Shown: positions 9,492 through 17,123 of the stretch, piece after piece
Position numbering within the stretch: position 1 is the first letter of the stretch
Layout: each line of letters starts with the position of its first letter
Origin: Candidatus Thiodiazotropha endoloripes
Lineage (GTDB): Bacteria > Pseudomonadota > Gammaproteobacteria > Chromatiales > Chromatiaceae
Direction of reading: 5' to 3'
Assembly (NCBI RefSeq): GCF_001708965.1
Contig: NZ_LVJW01000003.1
Location: 1,240,001-1,304,000, forward strand
DNA length: 64,000 bases
The notes under the pieces: model-generated
Databases searched by the model: none
What the model saw: the letters and a program-made list of their open reading frames with translations, nothing else
What the model was told of the DNA's origin: nothing
Program-made: the position numbers and the translations under genes

Positions 9492-10601
9492 ATGACCGAT
9501 TCAGCAGGTGGTGTAGGTGGTGGTGATTCAGCCGGTTCTATGGGTGGTGGATCGGATATCGGCGGATCGGATTCCAACTCATCAATGGGCGGAGACCTGT
9601 CGGGCGGTGCCTCCCTATCCGACTCCATGACGACCGGTGAACAGCTTGCTGGCAGCCCGACCACAGAAGATGGCCTGAAGGGTTCGCAAACCGCACTGGG
9701 CTCGGCTCTCGGGTCTCCGACAACCGCAGAAGCACTAGCAGAACACCAGGCAACACCAACTCAAGCCAAGCCGGCAGAGGTTGACCACAGTAAGATTGAT
9801 ACGGCAGCAAGTATTGCCGGTACACTGACAACGGTCAGCACCTCCACAGTCACTGCAGTGGCCGTCGGCCTAAAACAAAATGTGATCCAGCAACCTGTGG
9901 AGCAAGCGATCGGCCGCCTCGAGGCGAGCAAAGATCCGGTGCAAATGACACAAGCCGAGACACTGCGCGAAGCGAACAGGCCTGGCGGTCTGAAGGGGGC
10001 GCTGCACCCGGATGCAGTTGAGTATGATGTGGATAAAACCCTGGCTGCCAGAAATCAGGTGCTGAGTGACAAATCAGTCATCGGGAACAAACTGACCAAC
10101 GATCTCAACAAAGCCTCAAAGAGCATCGATATGGCAGAGTCGGTCGCTAAAAAGGCCGGTATTGTTGGTACAGTTGCTGGGCCTGTCATAGGTTCTATAT
10201 CGGAAGTGGCCAAACTGGATGAAAATGCAACGACTGCAGAGCAGATAACTGCAGGCATAGTTGGCGCCGTGAAAACCGTAGACAATGCAGTCGTTGGTGG
10301 TGTGGTTGGTACAGTCGCAGGTGGGTTAACTTCATATACTGGTCCTGGAGCTGTTGCCACTGGATTAGCTGCTGGTTTTGTGGCAGATGAAATGTATCAA
10401 AAGGTGGGCGCTGATAAGCAGTTTGATGATTTTGTCGATAACTCTGTCGCTCCTGTTGTGCAATCCGGGATCGAGGTAGGTCTGGATATCGTCGATTCAA
10501 CTGTCGAATTCAGCTCACAACTGGTAAACGATATCCAACAAACAGCAAGCGGATATCATAATGATCTGTTTGGTGAAAATGATCGAAGTGTACGGCCTTA
10601 A
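9492..10601 (+). CDS. Gly/Ser-rich protein with glycine-zipper hydrophobic segments, function unknown
   Basis: I do not recognise this protein. Two in-frame ATGs exist (9486 and 9492); AGGGAG at 9478-9483 is eight bases from the second, so 9492 (369 aa) is preferred. From the first ATG, residues 7-57 are almost only Gly, Ser, Asp, Met; residues 54-85 contain a near duplication (AGSPTTEDGL / LGSPTTAEAL); residues 105-130 form a weakly hydrophobic Ala/Thr/Val stretch; residues 224-240 and 255-300 are Gly/Ala/Val-rich zipper-like segments (GTVAGPVIG, GGVVGTVAGGL, ATGLAAGFVA). There is no Sec signal. A Gly-rich start plus hydrophobic C-terminal half recalls bacteriocins and secreted effectors, but I see no TolB box, catalytic motif or known toxin domain. 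The two duplicated membrane-protein genes directly downstream make an effector/immunity arrangement conceivable. Confidence 0.8.
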   Translation: MTDSAGGVGGGDSAGSMGGGSDIGGSDSNSSMGGDLSGGASLSDSMTTGEQLAGSPTTEDGLKGSQTALGSALGSPTTAEALAEHQATPTQAKPAEVDHSKIDTAASIAGTLTTVSTSTVTAVAVGLKQNVIQQPVEQAIGRLEASKDPVQMTQAETLREANRPGGLKGALHPDAVEYDVDKTLAARNQVLSDKSVIGNKLTNDLNKASKSIDMAESVAKKAGIVGTVAGPVIGSISEVAKLDENATTAEQITAGIVGAVKTVDNAVVGGVVGTVAGGLTSYTGPGAVATGLAAGFVADEMYQKVGADKQFDDFVDNSVAPVVQSGIEVGLDIVDSTVEFSSQLVNDIQQTASGYHNDLFGENDRSVRP

Positions 10602-10654
10602 AATGCAGCAATTGATTAGGATTAGCCTGTCTGCAAATGTGATTGGAATGATGT

Positions 10655-11065
10655 ATGAGTCACATCGTTAGAGAGTATTTTGAACGCTTCCGTAAATACC
10701 ACTATTTAGGGTATCTCAGGCACTACTATAATGCGGCAAGGCATCCCCATCCATTTCGTTTCCTTGCTTTTCTTTTGTTTGGATCCTTGGTCGTTTTCAG
10801 CCTGGCAATTTATAGTACCCTGGCCATCGTGAATAATACGTTTGAGGGTAATCCGATCTATTTTTATGGCCTGACTGCATTCATGTATCTGATAGGGTTT
10901 GCAGTTGTTCCGACCATCGTGCTCTGGATACAGGGTTATCGACACCGGGAGAAAATACTATCCTCAGAGATTCCGGACAATCTTCCTCAGAATTCGGGTA
11001 GTGAGATTTGGTACATACTACTTTTTCTATCTATCTATCAGATTGTAAGAATACTAATTGATTGA
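10655..11065 (+). CDS. small three-helix membrane protein, tandem paralogue 1
   Basis: Unrecognised 136-aa membrane protein. Basic, aromatic N-terminus (YFERFRKYHYLGYLRHYY), predicted helices at about residues 36-58, 68-92 and 117-133, and a polar loop GYRHREKILSSEIPDNLPQN between helices 2 and 3. By hand alignment it is about 69% identical to the product of the next gene, and residues 81-115 are the same in both, so that loop is the conserved functional part. It starts 53 bases after the Gly-rich gene. Size and topology fit an immunity-type or small accessory membrane protein; no function can be assigned. Confidence 0.85.
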   Translation: MSHIVREYFERFRKYHYLGYLRHYYNAARHPHPFRFLAFLLFGSLVVFSLAIYSTLAIVNNTFEGNPIYFYGLTAFMYLIGFAVVPTIVLWIQGYRHREKILSSEIPDNLPQNSGSEIWYILLFLSIYQIVRILID

Positions 11066-11142
11066 TAGTTATCAGCGATTGAGAGTCAAAGCAAGCGTCT
11101 GGTATCACGGCAGTTCAATTATTAGTCTTATTGGAGTGTAGT

Positions 11143-11589
11143 ATGTGTCAGGTCATTAAAAACTATCTAGAACGTATCCGTCGGTACCACTATTTAGGAG
11201 ATATCCGACACTACTATCATGCAGCAAGGCATCCCCATCCGTTTCGTTTTCTTGTCTTTATCTTGTTCGGTTCGCTTGTTGTTTTCAGCTTGGCGGTCAG
11301 TTGTACCTTTGCCATCATAAATACTACATTTCAGGGTAGTCTGGTCGTATGTTATGGCCTGACCACATTAATGTATTTTATGGGATTTGCTGTTGTTCCA
11401 ACCATCGTGCTCTGGATACAGGGCTATCGACACAGAGAAAAGATTCTATCCTCAGAGATACCGGACAATCTGCCTCAAAATTCAGGTAAAGAAGTCTGGT
11501 ATGTTTTGCTGCTTCTTTCTCTCTATCAGAGTATCAATAAAATATTTGAGTGGCAGTCAACAGAAGATGAGTGCCACATTTTCAACTAG
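11143..11589 (+). CDS. small three-helix membrane protein, tandem paralogue 2
   Basis: 148-aa paralogue of the preceding protein. ATG 11143 has GGAG at 11133-11136; the in-frame TTG at 11131 lies in that ribosome-binding site and is rejected. Same topology as paralogue 1, with a C-terminal extension EWQSTEDECHIFN that the first copy lacks. Differences are concentrated in the N-terminal helix, the loop between helices 1 and 2, and helix 3, while the segment through helix 2 and the following loop is unchanged. DNA similarity is also high, so the duplication is fairly recent or maintained. Confidence 0.85.
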   Translation: MCQVIKNYLERIRRYHYLGDIRHYYHAARHPHPFRFLVFILFGSLVVFSLAVSCTFAIINTTFQGSLVVCYGLTTLMYFMGFAVVPTIVLWIQGYRHREKILSSEIPDNLPQNSGKEVWYVLLLLSLYQSINKIFEWQSTEDECHIFN

Positions 11590-11632
11590 GGCCTGTTAAC
11601 AATAGCAGTCTGAGGAAGAGACTTGGAATAAC

Positions 11633-12289
11633 ATGGTAAATCCAATTGAGATTTCCACTCAACGTCTGTTTCTCAGGCAGTGGCGTAGCACGGATCTGGA
11701 ACCCTTTGCCCAGCTCAATGCCGATCCCGAAGTCATGAGCCATTTTCCAGATACCTTGAGTCGTAAGCAGAGCGATGATTTAGCCCAACGCTGCCAGCAA
11801 CTGATTCAACAGCGAGGCTGGGGATTCTGGGCGGTCGAGCTCAAGAGTAGCTGTGCATTCATCGGTTTTCTCGGACTTCACATACCCAGAGCTGATCTGC
11901 CTTTTTCACCCTGTGTCGAGATCGGTTGGAGACTGGCCCAATCCCACTGGGGAAATGGCTATGCCACAGAGGGGGGCAGGGCCGCTCTGCAGGTGGCTTT
12001 CGATCAATTGAGTTTAGAGGAAGTGGTCTCTTTTACCAGCGTGGAAAATCGTCGATCACGACGGGTCATGGAGCGATTGGGGATGGGGGATAGCACCGAG
12101 ACGTTTGAACATCCGGCGATACCCCCCGGCATCATTTACGACAACATTGTCTCTACCGCATTTCTAAAGCGGCCTGGCAGGTCTCTCAGTGATAGAGCAG
12201 TTCCGCCCAGCGGTCCTTCTCGATCAATGACTGCTTCTGCTGATTCCAGGCATCCGCCGATCCAAAGGTCTCCTCCATCACCTTGTTGA
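11633..12289 (+). CDS. GNAT acetyltransferase, RimJ/RimL-like, with antisense C-terminal read-through
   Basis: N-acetyltransferase of the RimJ/RimL group (Acetyltransf_3): TQRLFLRQWRSTDLEPFAQL at the start, CVEIGWRLAQSHWGNGYATEG as the acetyl-CoA-binding motif, and NRRSRRVMERLGM. The substrate cannot be told from sequence; relatives modify ribosomal proteins or small molecules. The family usually ends near residue 180, where this frame has IIYDNIVSTAFLKR; it then continues about 35 more residues (Ser/Pro/Arg-rich) that are antisense to the end of the flavoprotein gene on the other strand. The 104-base tail-to-tail overlap suggests loss of the original stop codon. Confidence 0.88.
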   Translation: MVNPIEISTQRLFLRQWRSTDLEPFAQLNADPEVMSHFPDTLSRKQSDDLAQRCQQLIQQRGWGFWAVELKSSCAFIGFLGLHIPRADLPFSPCVEIGWRLAQSHWGNGYATEGGRAALQVAFDQLSLEEVVSFTSVENRRSRRVMERLGMGDSTETFEHPAIPPGIIYDNIVSTAFLKRPGRSLSDRAVPPSGPSRSMTASADSRHPPIQRSPPSPC

Positions 12290-13052
12290 AGACCTCGGCG
12301 GCTTTCTCCTGGCCACCCAGAAAGACATAGGTATTGGGATCGGTGATCAGTTTTTTACACTCTTCCGCATTGTCGGTCAGGCTGTCCTGCAGGCCCGATT
12401 CCACACCGGTCAGGGGTCTGTCGGTCAGCGCGCTGAATGCCTTGAAGGTCTCGTCGTCATAGTATTGACCGAGATCTTTTTTCTCATCGTTCATATAGAG
12501 CAGATTCATGCCGCCGTTATCACCGTAGAAGAGGCGTACCTGACCATCCCAGCTGCCGTGCTGATCGTAGATCTGACGGACAAAAGCACGGAACGGGGCA
12601 ATACCGGTACCGGTACCGATCATCAGGAGATTGCTGCTTTTGTTTGCCGGGATCTTGAAGGGGCTGCGGAATGGACCGGTAATCTTCAGTTTGTCACCGA
12701 TTTTCGCGTCACAAAGATAGTTGGAGGCAATACCCGGATACTGCTCACCGGAGATCTCATCCAGGTAGAAACAGCGTCTCACCAGGATTTCCAGTTCGAG
12801 GGCTTCGCTGTTGCCGGTCTGGATCGGATTGGCAATCGAGTAGCGGCGGTGGTGATATTCATTGCCGAAGGCATGAGGACCTGGGACCAGTACTCCAATG
12901 GATTGACCGGCTGCATAGCGAAAGGTCGGGTCGTCGATCTGCAATACCAGTTGGCGGACCTCGTCCGCTGATTCGGGGCTGATTCTGGTGCTCGATTTGA
13001 TGACAGCATCACAACTGCTTTCCAGATGCATATCGTCTGTGCTTTCAGGCAT
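12186..13052 (-). CDS. Ferredoxin--NADP+ reductase, plant-type FNR superfamily
   Basis: FAD-dependent oxidoreductase moving electrons between NADP(H) and a ferredoxin or flavodoxin. The FAD-binding motif RRYSIA, the NADP-binding motif GTGTGIAPFR and the C-terminal WAELLYH typify chloroplast/cyanobacterial-type FNR rather than the short bacterial Fpr type. Start chosen at ATG 13052 (288 aa) because GAGAG lies just upstream; GTG 13058 is also in frame. A promoter with TATAAT at 13119-13124 on the minus strand fits a 60-base leader. Physiological partner unknown; no ferredoxin gene is adjacent. Confidence 0.85.
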   Translation of the reverse strand: MPESTDDMHLESSCDAVIKSSTRISPESADEVRQLVLQIDDPTFRYAAGQSIGVLVPGPHAFGNEYHHRRYSIANPIQTGNSEALELEILVRRCFYLDEISGEQYPGIASNYLCDAKIGDKLKITGPFRSPFKIPANKSSNLLMIGTGTGIAPFRAFVRQIYDQHGSWDGQVRLFYGDNGGMNLLYMNDEKKDLGQYYDDETFKAFSALTDRPLTGVESGLQDSLTDNAEECKKLITDPNTYVFLGGQEKAAEVFNKVMEETFGSADAWNQQKQSLIEKDRWAELLYH

Positions 13053-13118
13053 TTTCACTCTCTCAGAATTCTAGGTTTATCAATGGATTAGGTTGTATTG
13101 GTATTGTCTCAGACTAGC

Positions 13119-13147
13119 ATTATAGTTGTAATAATCGCCGCTCTCCA
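13119..13147 (-). promoter_or_regulatory. predicted sigma-70 promoter of the FNR gene
   Basis: On the minus strand TGGAGA (13147-13142, four of six matches to TTGACA) is followed after 17 bases by a perfect TATAAT (13124-13119). Transcription would start near 13112, about 60 bases before the FNR start codon. Confidence 0.5.
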
Positions 13148-13255
13148 GTGCTTCAGCATTGGTTTTTTAAACTTCATCTATTTATAAGCCCAGTAAGCAA
13201 ATCGGCAAGCAAAAGCCTGCTAACTGAGTGAAATCCTTGCACCAGAAATTCCAAT

Positions 13256-14266
13256 GTGACTCAGCTTACCAAGATCAGCGATAATAGTCTGATGTCTGAA
13301 TCTTCTGCTTCAAAAATAGTCGCTGTCACGGTTACCTTCAATATCGATCATAGTTTCGAAGCGTCGCTGCAGAGCTACCTGTTGCAGCTCGCCTTGGTGG
13401 TGATTGTCGATAACAGTACCGAGACGGATGCGCAAAACCGGGTCAATGCGATTGCACAAGCTCACCCAGAGCAGATTATTCTGATTCAGAATGGGCACAA
13501 TCTGGGGTTGGCGAAAGCGCAGAACCTGGGGATAAGACGTGCACTTGACGAGGATGCTGACTGGGTGCTGCTGATGGACGATGACAGCAGTGCCGATCCA
13601 CAAATGGTTGAGCAACTCGTTCGTGCAAGCCAGGATTATCAAACCGGTCCTGGTACCGGGATTGTTGTTCCCAAATACCTGGAACAGAGTGTTAACAGAG
13701 AGGCTCTGTTTGTCACGGCCCCTGGTGGAAAATACCATTGGCCCAGGTTTGCCAAGGTCGGATTTACCGGCCAGCCTGTGTTGCAGAACATCTTCATTGC
13801 CATCAGTTCCGGCAGCCTGATCAAGGCGAAACTGTTTGATGAGATCGGTATGATCCGGGAGTCCTTCGACATCGACTATCTGGATGTGGATTTCTGTCTG
13901 AGAGCCATTGAGGCTGGATACAGAATCGTTGCCGTCCGGGATGCTGTATTGCGGCACAATCTTGGAGAACAGACCAAACACCACTTCCTCGGCCGACATT
14001 TCTTTGCCTGGAACCACTCTGCCAGACGCCGCTTTACCATCTATCGCAACCGCACCCGTATCTGGCGGGAGCACCTGTTTCGCTTTCCGGGCTTTGTTTT
14101 GTTCGATTTCATGGCCGCACTGATGGATCTGTTCAGAATCGTTATGTTTGAACAACAGAAATCAGCAAAACTCAAGTCAGTGCTGAAGGGCGTGGGGCTG
14201 GGTCTGTTTGGCTCGGGATTGAGAAAACAGGCTATCAATTCCTCTGCCAACACAGCATCGGATTGA
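13256..14266 (+). CDS. family 2 glycosyltransferase, rhamnosyltransferase-like
   Basis: GT-A fold transferase. Visible motifs: VVIVDNST and IQNGHNLGLAKAQNLGIRRA (nucleotide-sugar binding, GT2 rhamnosyltransferase group), the DXD-type site LLMDDDS, and the acceptor/base region FDIDYLDVDFCLRA. A C-terminal hydrophobic segment (FPGFVLFDFMAALMDLFRIV) probably peripherally associates it with the membrane. Start is GTG 13256 (336 aa); ATG 13292 removes 12 residues and is equally possible, since neither has a clear ribosome-binding site. No polysaccharide cluster surrounds it, so its glycan is unknown. Confidence 0.87.
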   Translation: MTQLTKISDNSLMSESSASKIVAVTVTFNIDHSFEASLQSYLLQLALVVIVDNSTETDAQNRVNAIAQAHPEQIILIQNGHNLGLAKAQNLGIRRALDEDADWVLLMDDDSSADPQMVEQLVRASQDYQTGPGTGIVVPKYLEQSVNREALFVTAPGGKYHWPRFAKVGFTGQPVLQNIFIAISSGSLIKAKLFDEIGMIRESFDIDYLDVDFCLRAIEAGYRIVAVRDAVLRHNLGEQTKHHFLGRHFFAWNHSARRRFTIYRNRTRIWREHLFRFPGFVLFDFMAALMDLFRIVMFEQQKSAKLKSVLKGVGLGLFGSGLRKQAINSSANTASD

Positions 14267-14280
14267 GCGACTGTTTCGTC

Positions 14281-14308
14281 ACCGGATCAATGAGGCTAAG
14301 GATCCGGT
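14281..14308. terminator. inverted repeat between convergent genes, possible terminator
   Basis: ACCGGATC (14281-14288) and GATCCGGT (14301-14308) pair across a 12-base loop in the 62-base gap between two convergent genes. No T-run follows on either strand, so termination is only a guess. Confidence 0.3.
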
Positions 14309-14328
14309 TGATCGATCATAGATTTGAG

Positions 14329-15600
14329 TTACAGAGACTCAATCCGGTAGTAGCCCGGCTCTCCACCTGACAGATTAAACTGCTGCTGATGGGGCTTGAC
14401 CCGGAAACGCTGAATTTGCCGAAACGGCCCGATCGGTGTGGTTGAGTGGCTCAGCCGATAGAGACCGGCTGTGAGGTTTCTGGTGATGAGCCGGGTACCG
14501 GTTGCGCTTTTGTTGAAAACAACCTTATCGTATGGTGCAGCCAGGGGCTCGCCGATGAACAAGCCTTCCCCGGGTTGTTGAACGCTTCGCCAATAGGCCT
14601 CCAGCAGGGTCTGACCATGACTGTAGTGCTCCATCACCAGTCGGGGATTGGGGAATTTGCCCAGATGATTGCAGGGCTCTACCACCGTACCAAAACTGCC
14701 AGTGGCACCCGCCTCCAGCCAACGCAGAGCGCTCATCTGCTTACTGCCGCTGAGTACGCCGCCCGTGGAGGTGAGATGGTCGGCAATGGCGCCCGGCAGA
14801 AACGTCAGGGTCTCCAGCCCATCGATATGGGTACGACCGGTAAAATAGAACAGCACATCCTTGCGGTCACGCAGAGTGTTGCCTCTTAACACCACGGTAT
14901 CGATCCAGTTGTGCATCAGACGGCGGGTCATCAGATAATCCTTGGCCCTGACATTGCGTTGTTTGTCCTGGGTGCTCATCAGATAGGCCGTCCCCTCAGG
15001 GAGGGTTCCATCGGCAGCGATGCCCCGTTCGATCAGGGCTTTGGCTTCGGCAAAGCTGTTAGCGGCAATACTGATACTGGGGCGAATCGAAAGGTCGTTA
15101 TAGGGAGTCACCCCCCGGTAGTCGTAGTAGGGGCTGTGTCGGGTCGAGGCGCAGGTGTGATCTGAGCACCAAGCCTTGTCATAGCCGAAGGTGAGTGCGG
15201 ATGTAACCGACATGCAGCCGACCCGGAAGGGAGCAATCCAGGTGATGGCGTAGGCCTGGATGTTCTGTGGTGTGATTTTCAGCAGCTTTTGCCGGATCTG
15301 TTGGAATTGCTGTGGCGGGAGATTTTTCTTTCCGGGCTTGAAGCTGACATGCAGCAGGTTGGCGGCAGGGATGCCCCGGGCCTCTACATAGTAGTTGCCG
15401 ATGCGCTGGCTGAGGGGATCCTGATCGTTGACAACCACAGCCAGCTGTTCTGCTGTTAGGCGCTGTCTGGGCAGATCAATCTCGAGTATTTCCGCCGACA
15501 GGCCGAGCGACAGGGAGAGCAGCAGGAAAAACCCGACCAGATTCCATGTTGAATAATTTGCGTCGAAACCTATATCCATAACAAACTGACTTTTTTCCAT
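14329..15600 (-). CDS. TIGR03790-like protein of unknown function
   Basis: Secreted or membrane-anchored 423-aa protein with an N-terminal hydrophobic segment (WNLVGFFLLLSLSLGLSAEIL, about residues 19-39). The region VVVNDQDPLSQRIGNYYVEAR with GIPAANLLHV matches my recollection of the TIGR03790 family, found sporadically in bacteria and without assigned function. Cys residues in VGCMSV and WCSDHTCAS may form disulfides. The segment LTSTGGVLSGSKQMSALRWLEAGATGSFGTV with VEPCNH resembles a caspase/gingipain-like fold core (a Gly-rich turn then a Cys near a His), but this is only an impression. The gene stands alone, convergent with the glycosyltransferase gene. Confidence 0.75.
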   Translation of the reverse strand: MEKSQFVMDIGFDANYSTWNLVGFFLLLSLSLGLSAEILEIDLPRQRLTAEQLAVVVNDQDPLSQRIGNYYVEARGIPAANLLHVSFKPGKKNLPPQQFQQIRQKLLKITPQNIQAYAITWIAPFRVGCMSVTSALTFGYDKAWCSDHTCASTRHSPYYDYRGVTPYNDLSIRPSISIAANSFAEAKALIERGIAADGTLPEGTAYLMSTQDKQRNVRAKDYLMTRRLMHNWIDTVVLRGNTLRDRKDVLFYFTGRTHIDGLETLTFLPGAIADHLTSTGGVLSGSKQMSALRWLEAGATGSFGTVVEPCNHLGKFPNPRLVMEHYSHGQTLLEAYWRSVQQPGEGLFIGEPLAAPYDKVVFNKSATGTRLITRNLTAGLYRLSHSTTPIGPFRQIQRFRVKPHQQQFNLSGGEPGYYRIESL

Positions 15601-15870
15601 AGATGAGTGTGACTTACATAAGCGAATCAGGGCTGGGCCAAATCCTCTGAAGCTGCCTTTAGCGGGGTAGGGGTATGAAACGTATTGTTCATTTATTGGT
15701 CATATCCCCATATTTTCCCAACTACTTTGCTATGATTGGGCGATTCGTCTGAACCGGGCACGAGTTGTACTGGAGCAGCAGTAGGATAGAATCCTCTGAG
15801 GCGCAACATTGTTCAACTGAAAAAGTGGTTTGACAACAATTTAAACAGCCTTCTGCTGCCGGAGATCATC

Positions 15871-16986
15871 GTGCTGCGTAACTATCTGTTTTTCATTCTT
15901 CTCACTGGCCTGGTGACAGGATCCCTGGCCGGGGAGAAACACCAGGATTCTGTTGTCGATATGTCCGCTCTGATCGATGTCTCCGGACTGATTGAAAAAG
16001 TCTCGGATAAACGTGTGGTATATGTGGGTGAAACCCACGACCAGTATCAGCACCATCTCAACCAGCTGGCGATCATCAAGGGCCTGCATGCCAAGCATTC
16101 AGACCTGGCTATCGGCCTGGAGTTCTTTTTTCAACCCTACCAGAACGTGTTGGACCAATATATCGCCGGAGAGATTGACGAAGCCGGTCTGATCCGCGGC
16201 ACAGACTATTTCAATCGCTGGCGCTTCGACTATCGGCTCTATCGTCCGATATTCAGCTTTGCAAGAGAGCACGGGATTCCCATGATTGCACTCAATCTGG
16301 AGCGTGAAATCACAGACCAGGTGAGCCGGGAGGGGATCGAGAGTCTGAGCCCTGAGCAGCAGGCCAGACTGCCGGCTGAGATCGCCCGGGATAACGAGAG
16401 CTATCGTGAACGTCTGCAAACCATCTATGAGGCACACCCACATCGGGAAGGGCGGGACTTTGAACGTTTTCTCGACGTCCAGCTGTTGTGGGATGAATCG
16501 ATGGCGGAACGAGCGGCTGAGTGGATCGAGGAAAATCCTCAGGGCCATCTGGTGATTCTGGCCGGGGCTGGGCATCTGATCTATGGGGATGGCATCCCAA
16601 GCCGTCTGTCACGTCGGGTCGATGCGAGTCAGGCGATTGTACTGAATGTGAATTCAGTCCCCGAGCTGAATCCTGAGCTGGCGGATTATCTGATTCTGGC
16701 CGATCAACATAAGCTGCCGCCCAGTGGTAAACTGGGGGTATTCCTGGATGTGGAGAGTTCACCGCCCAGTGTCAATGGATTCGTTGAGAACAGCGGTGCC
16801 GCGGAAGCCGGTATCAAAGAGAAAGACCTTCTGGTATCCGTTGATGATCAACCGATTGAGAGCTATGCGGATCTGCGCATTGCCCTGATGGACCGGGAGG
16901 TCGGTGAGGTCGTCAAATTGTCAGTCAAAAGGGAGCGGCTGATTCTGGGCACCATTGTAGAGACCTATCAAGTCACACTGCGCTGA
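15871..16986 (+). CDS. ChaN-family haem-binding-type protein fused to a PDZ domain
   Basis: A signal peptide (LFFILLTGLVTGSLAGE) is followed by a ChaN/Tiki-like domain (about residues 45-265): VVYVGETHDQYQHHLNQLAII, LAIGLEFFFQPYQ, LLWDESMAERAAEW and HLVILAGAGHLIYGDGIP. Campylobacter ChaN binds haem and similar proteins are implicated in iron use; the EThD/E and GH motifs recall the metalloprotease site of the related TraB/Tiki group. A C-terminal PDZ domain (about residues 280-371; VNGFVENSGAAEAGIKEKDLLVSVDDQPIESYADL) is appended, suggesting peptide or partner binding in the periplasm. Start is GTG 15871. Typical ChaN lipoproteins lack the PDZ and have a lipobox; none is seen here. Confidence 0.85.
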   Translation: MLRNYLFFILLTGLVTGSLAGEKHQDSVVDMSALIDVSGLIEKVSDKRVVYVGETHDQYQHHLNQLAIIKGLHAKHSDLAIGLEFFFQPYQNVLDQYIAGEIDEAGLIRGTDYFNRWRFDYRLYRPIFSFAREHGIPMIALNLEREITDQVSREGIESLSPEQQARLPAEIARDNESYRERLQTIYEAHPHREGRDFERFLDVQLLWDESMAERAAEWIEENPQGHLVILAGAGHLIYGDGIPSRLSRRVDASQAIVLNVNSVPELNPELADYLILADQHKLPPSGKLGVFLDVESSPPSVNGFVENSGAAEAGIKEKDLLVSVDDQPIESYADLRIALMDREVGEVVKLSVKRERLILGTIVETYQVTLR

Positions 16987-17123
16987 GGAGTCACTGAACC
17001 GGTCATGAGCCGACCTGTTGATGCCACAATGCACCGCTCAAACCCCATCAGTCGTCAGATTCTGATTGTCACTCTGTTCGCCCTGGACCTGTTCACAAAT
17101 TCTTTAAGCTGATCAAACCAATT

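Noticed and set aside
9492-10601. Gly-rich protein as a true colicin-type bacteriocin
   Set aside because: No TolB box, no recognisable pore or nuclease domain and no lysis gene; only the Gly-rich start and the neighbours are suggestive, so it is kept as a hypothesis.
15830-15858. TTGACA at 15830 as ChaN promoter
   Set aside because: No -10 hexamer at the right distance, and the leader would be only a few bases.
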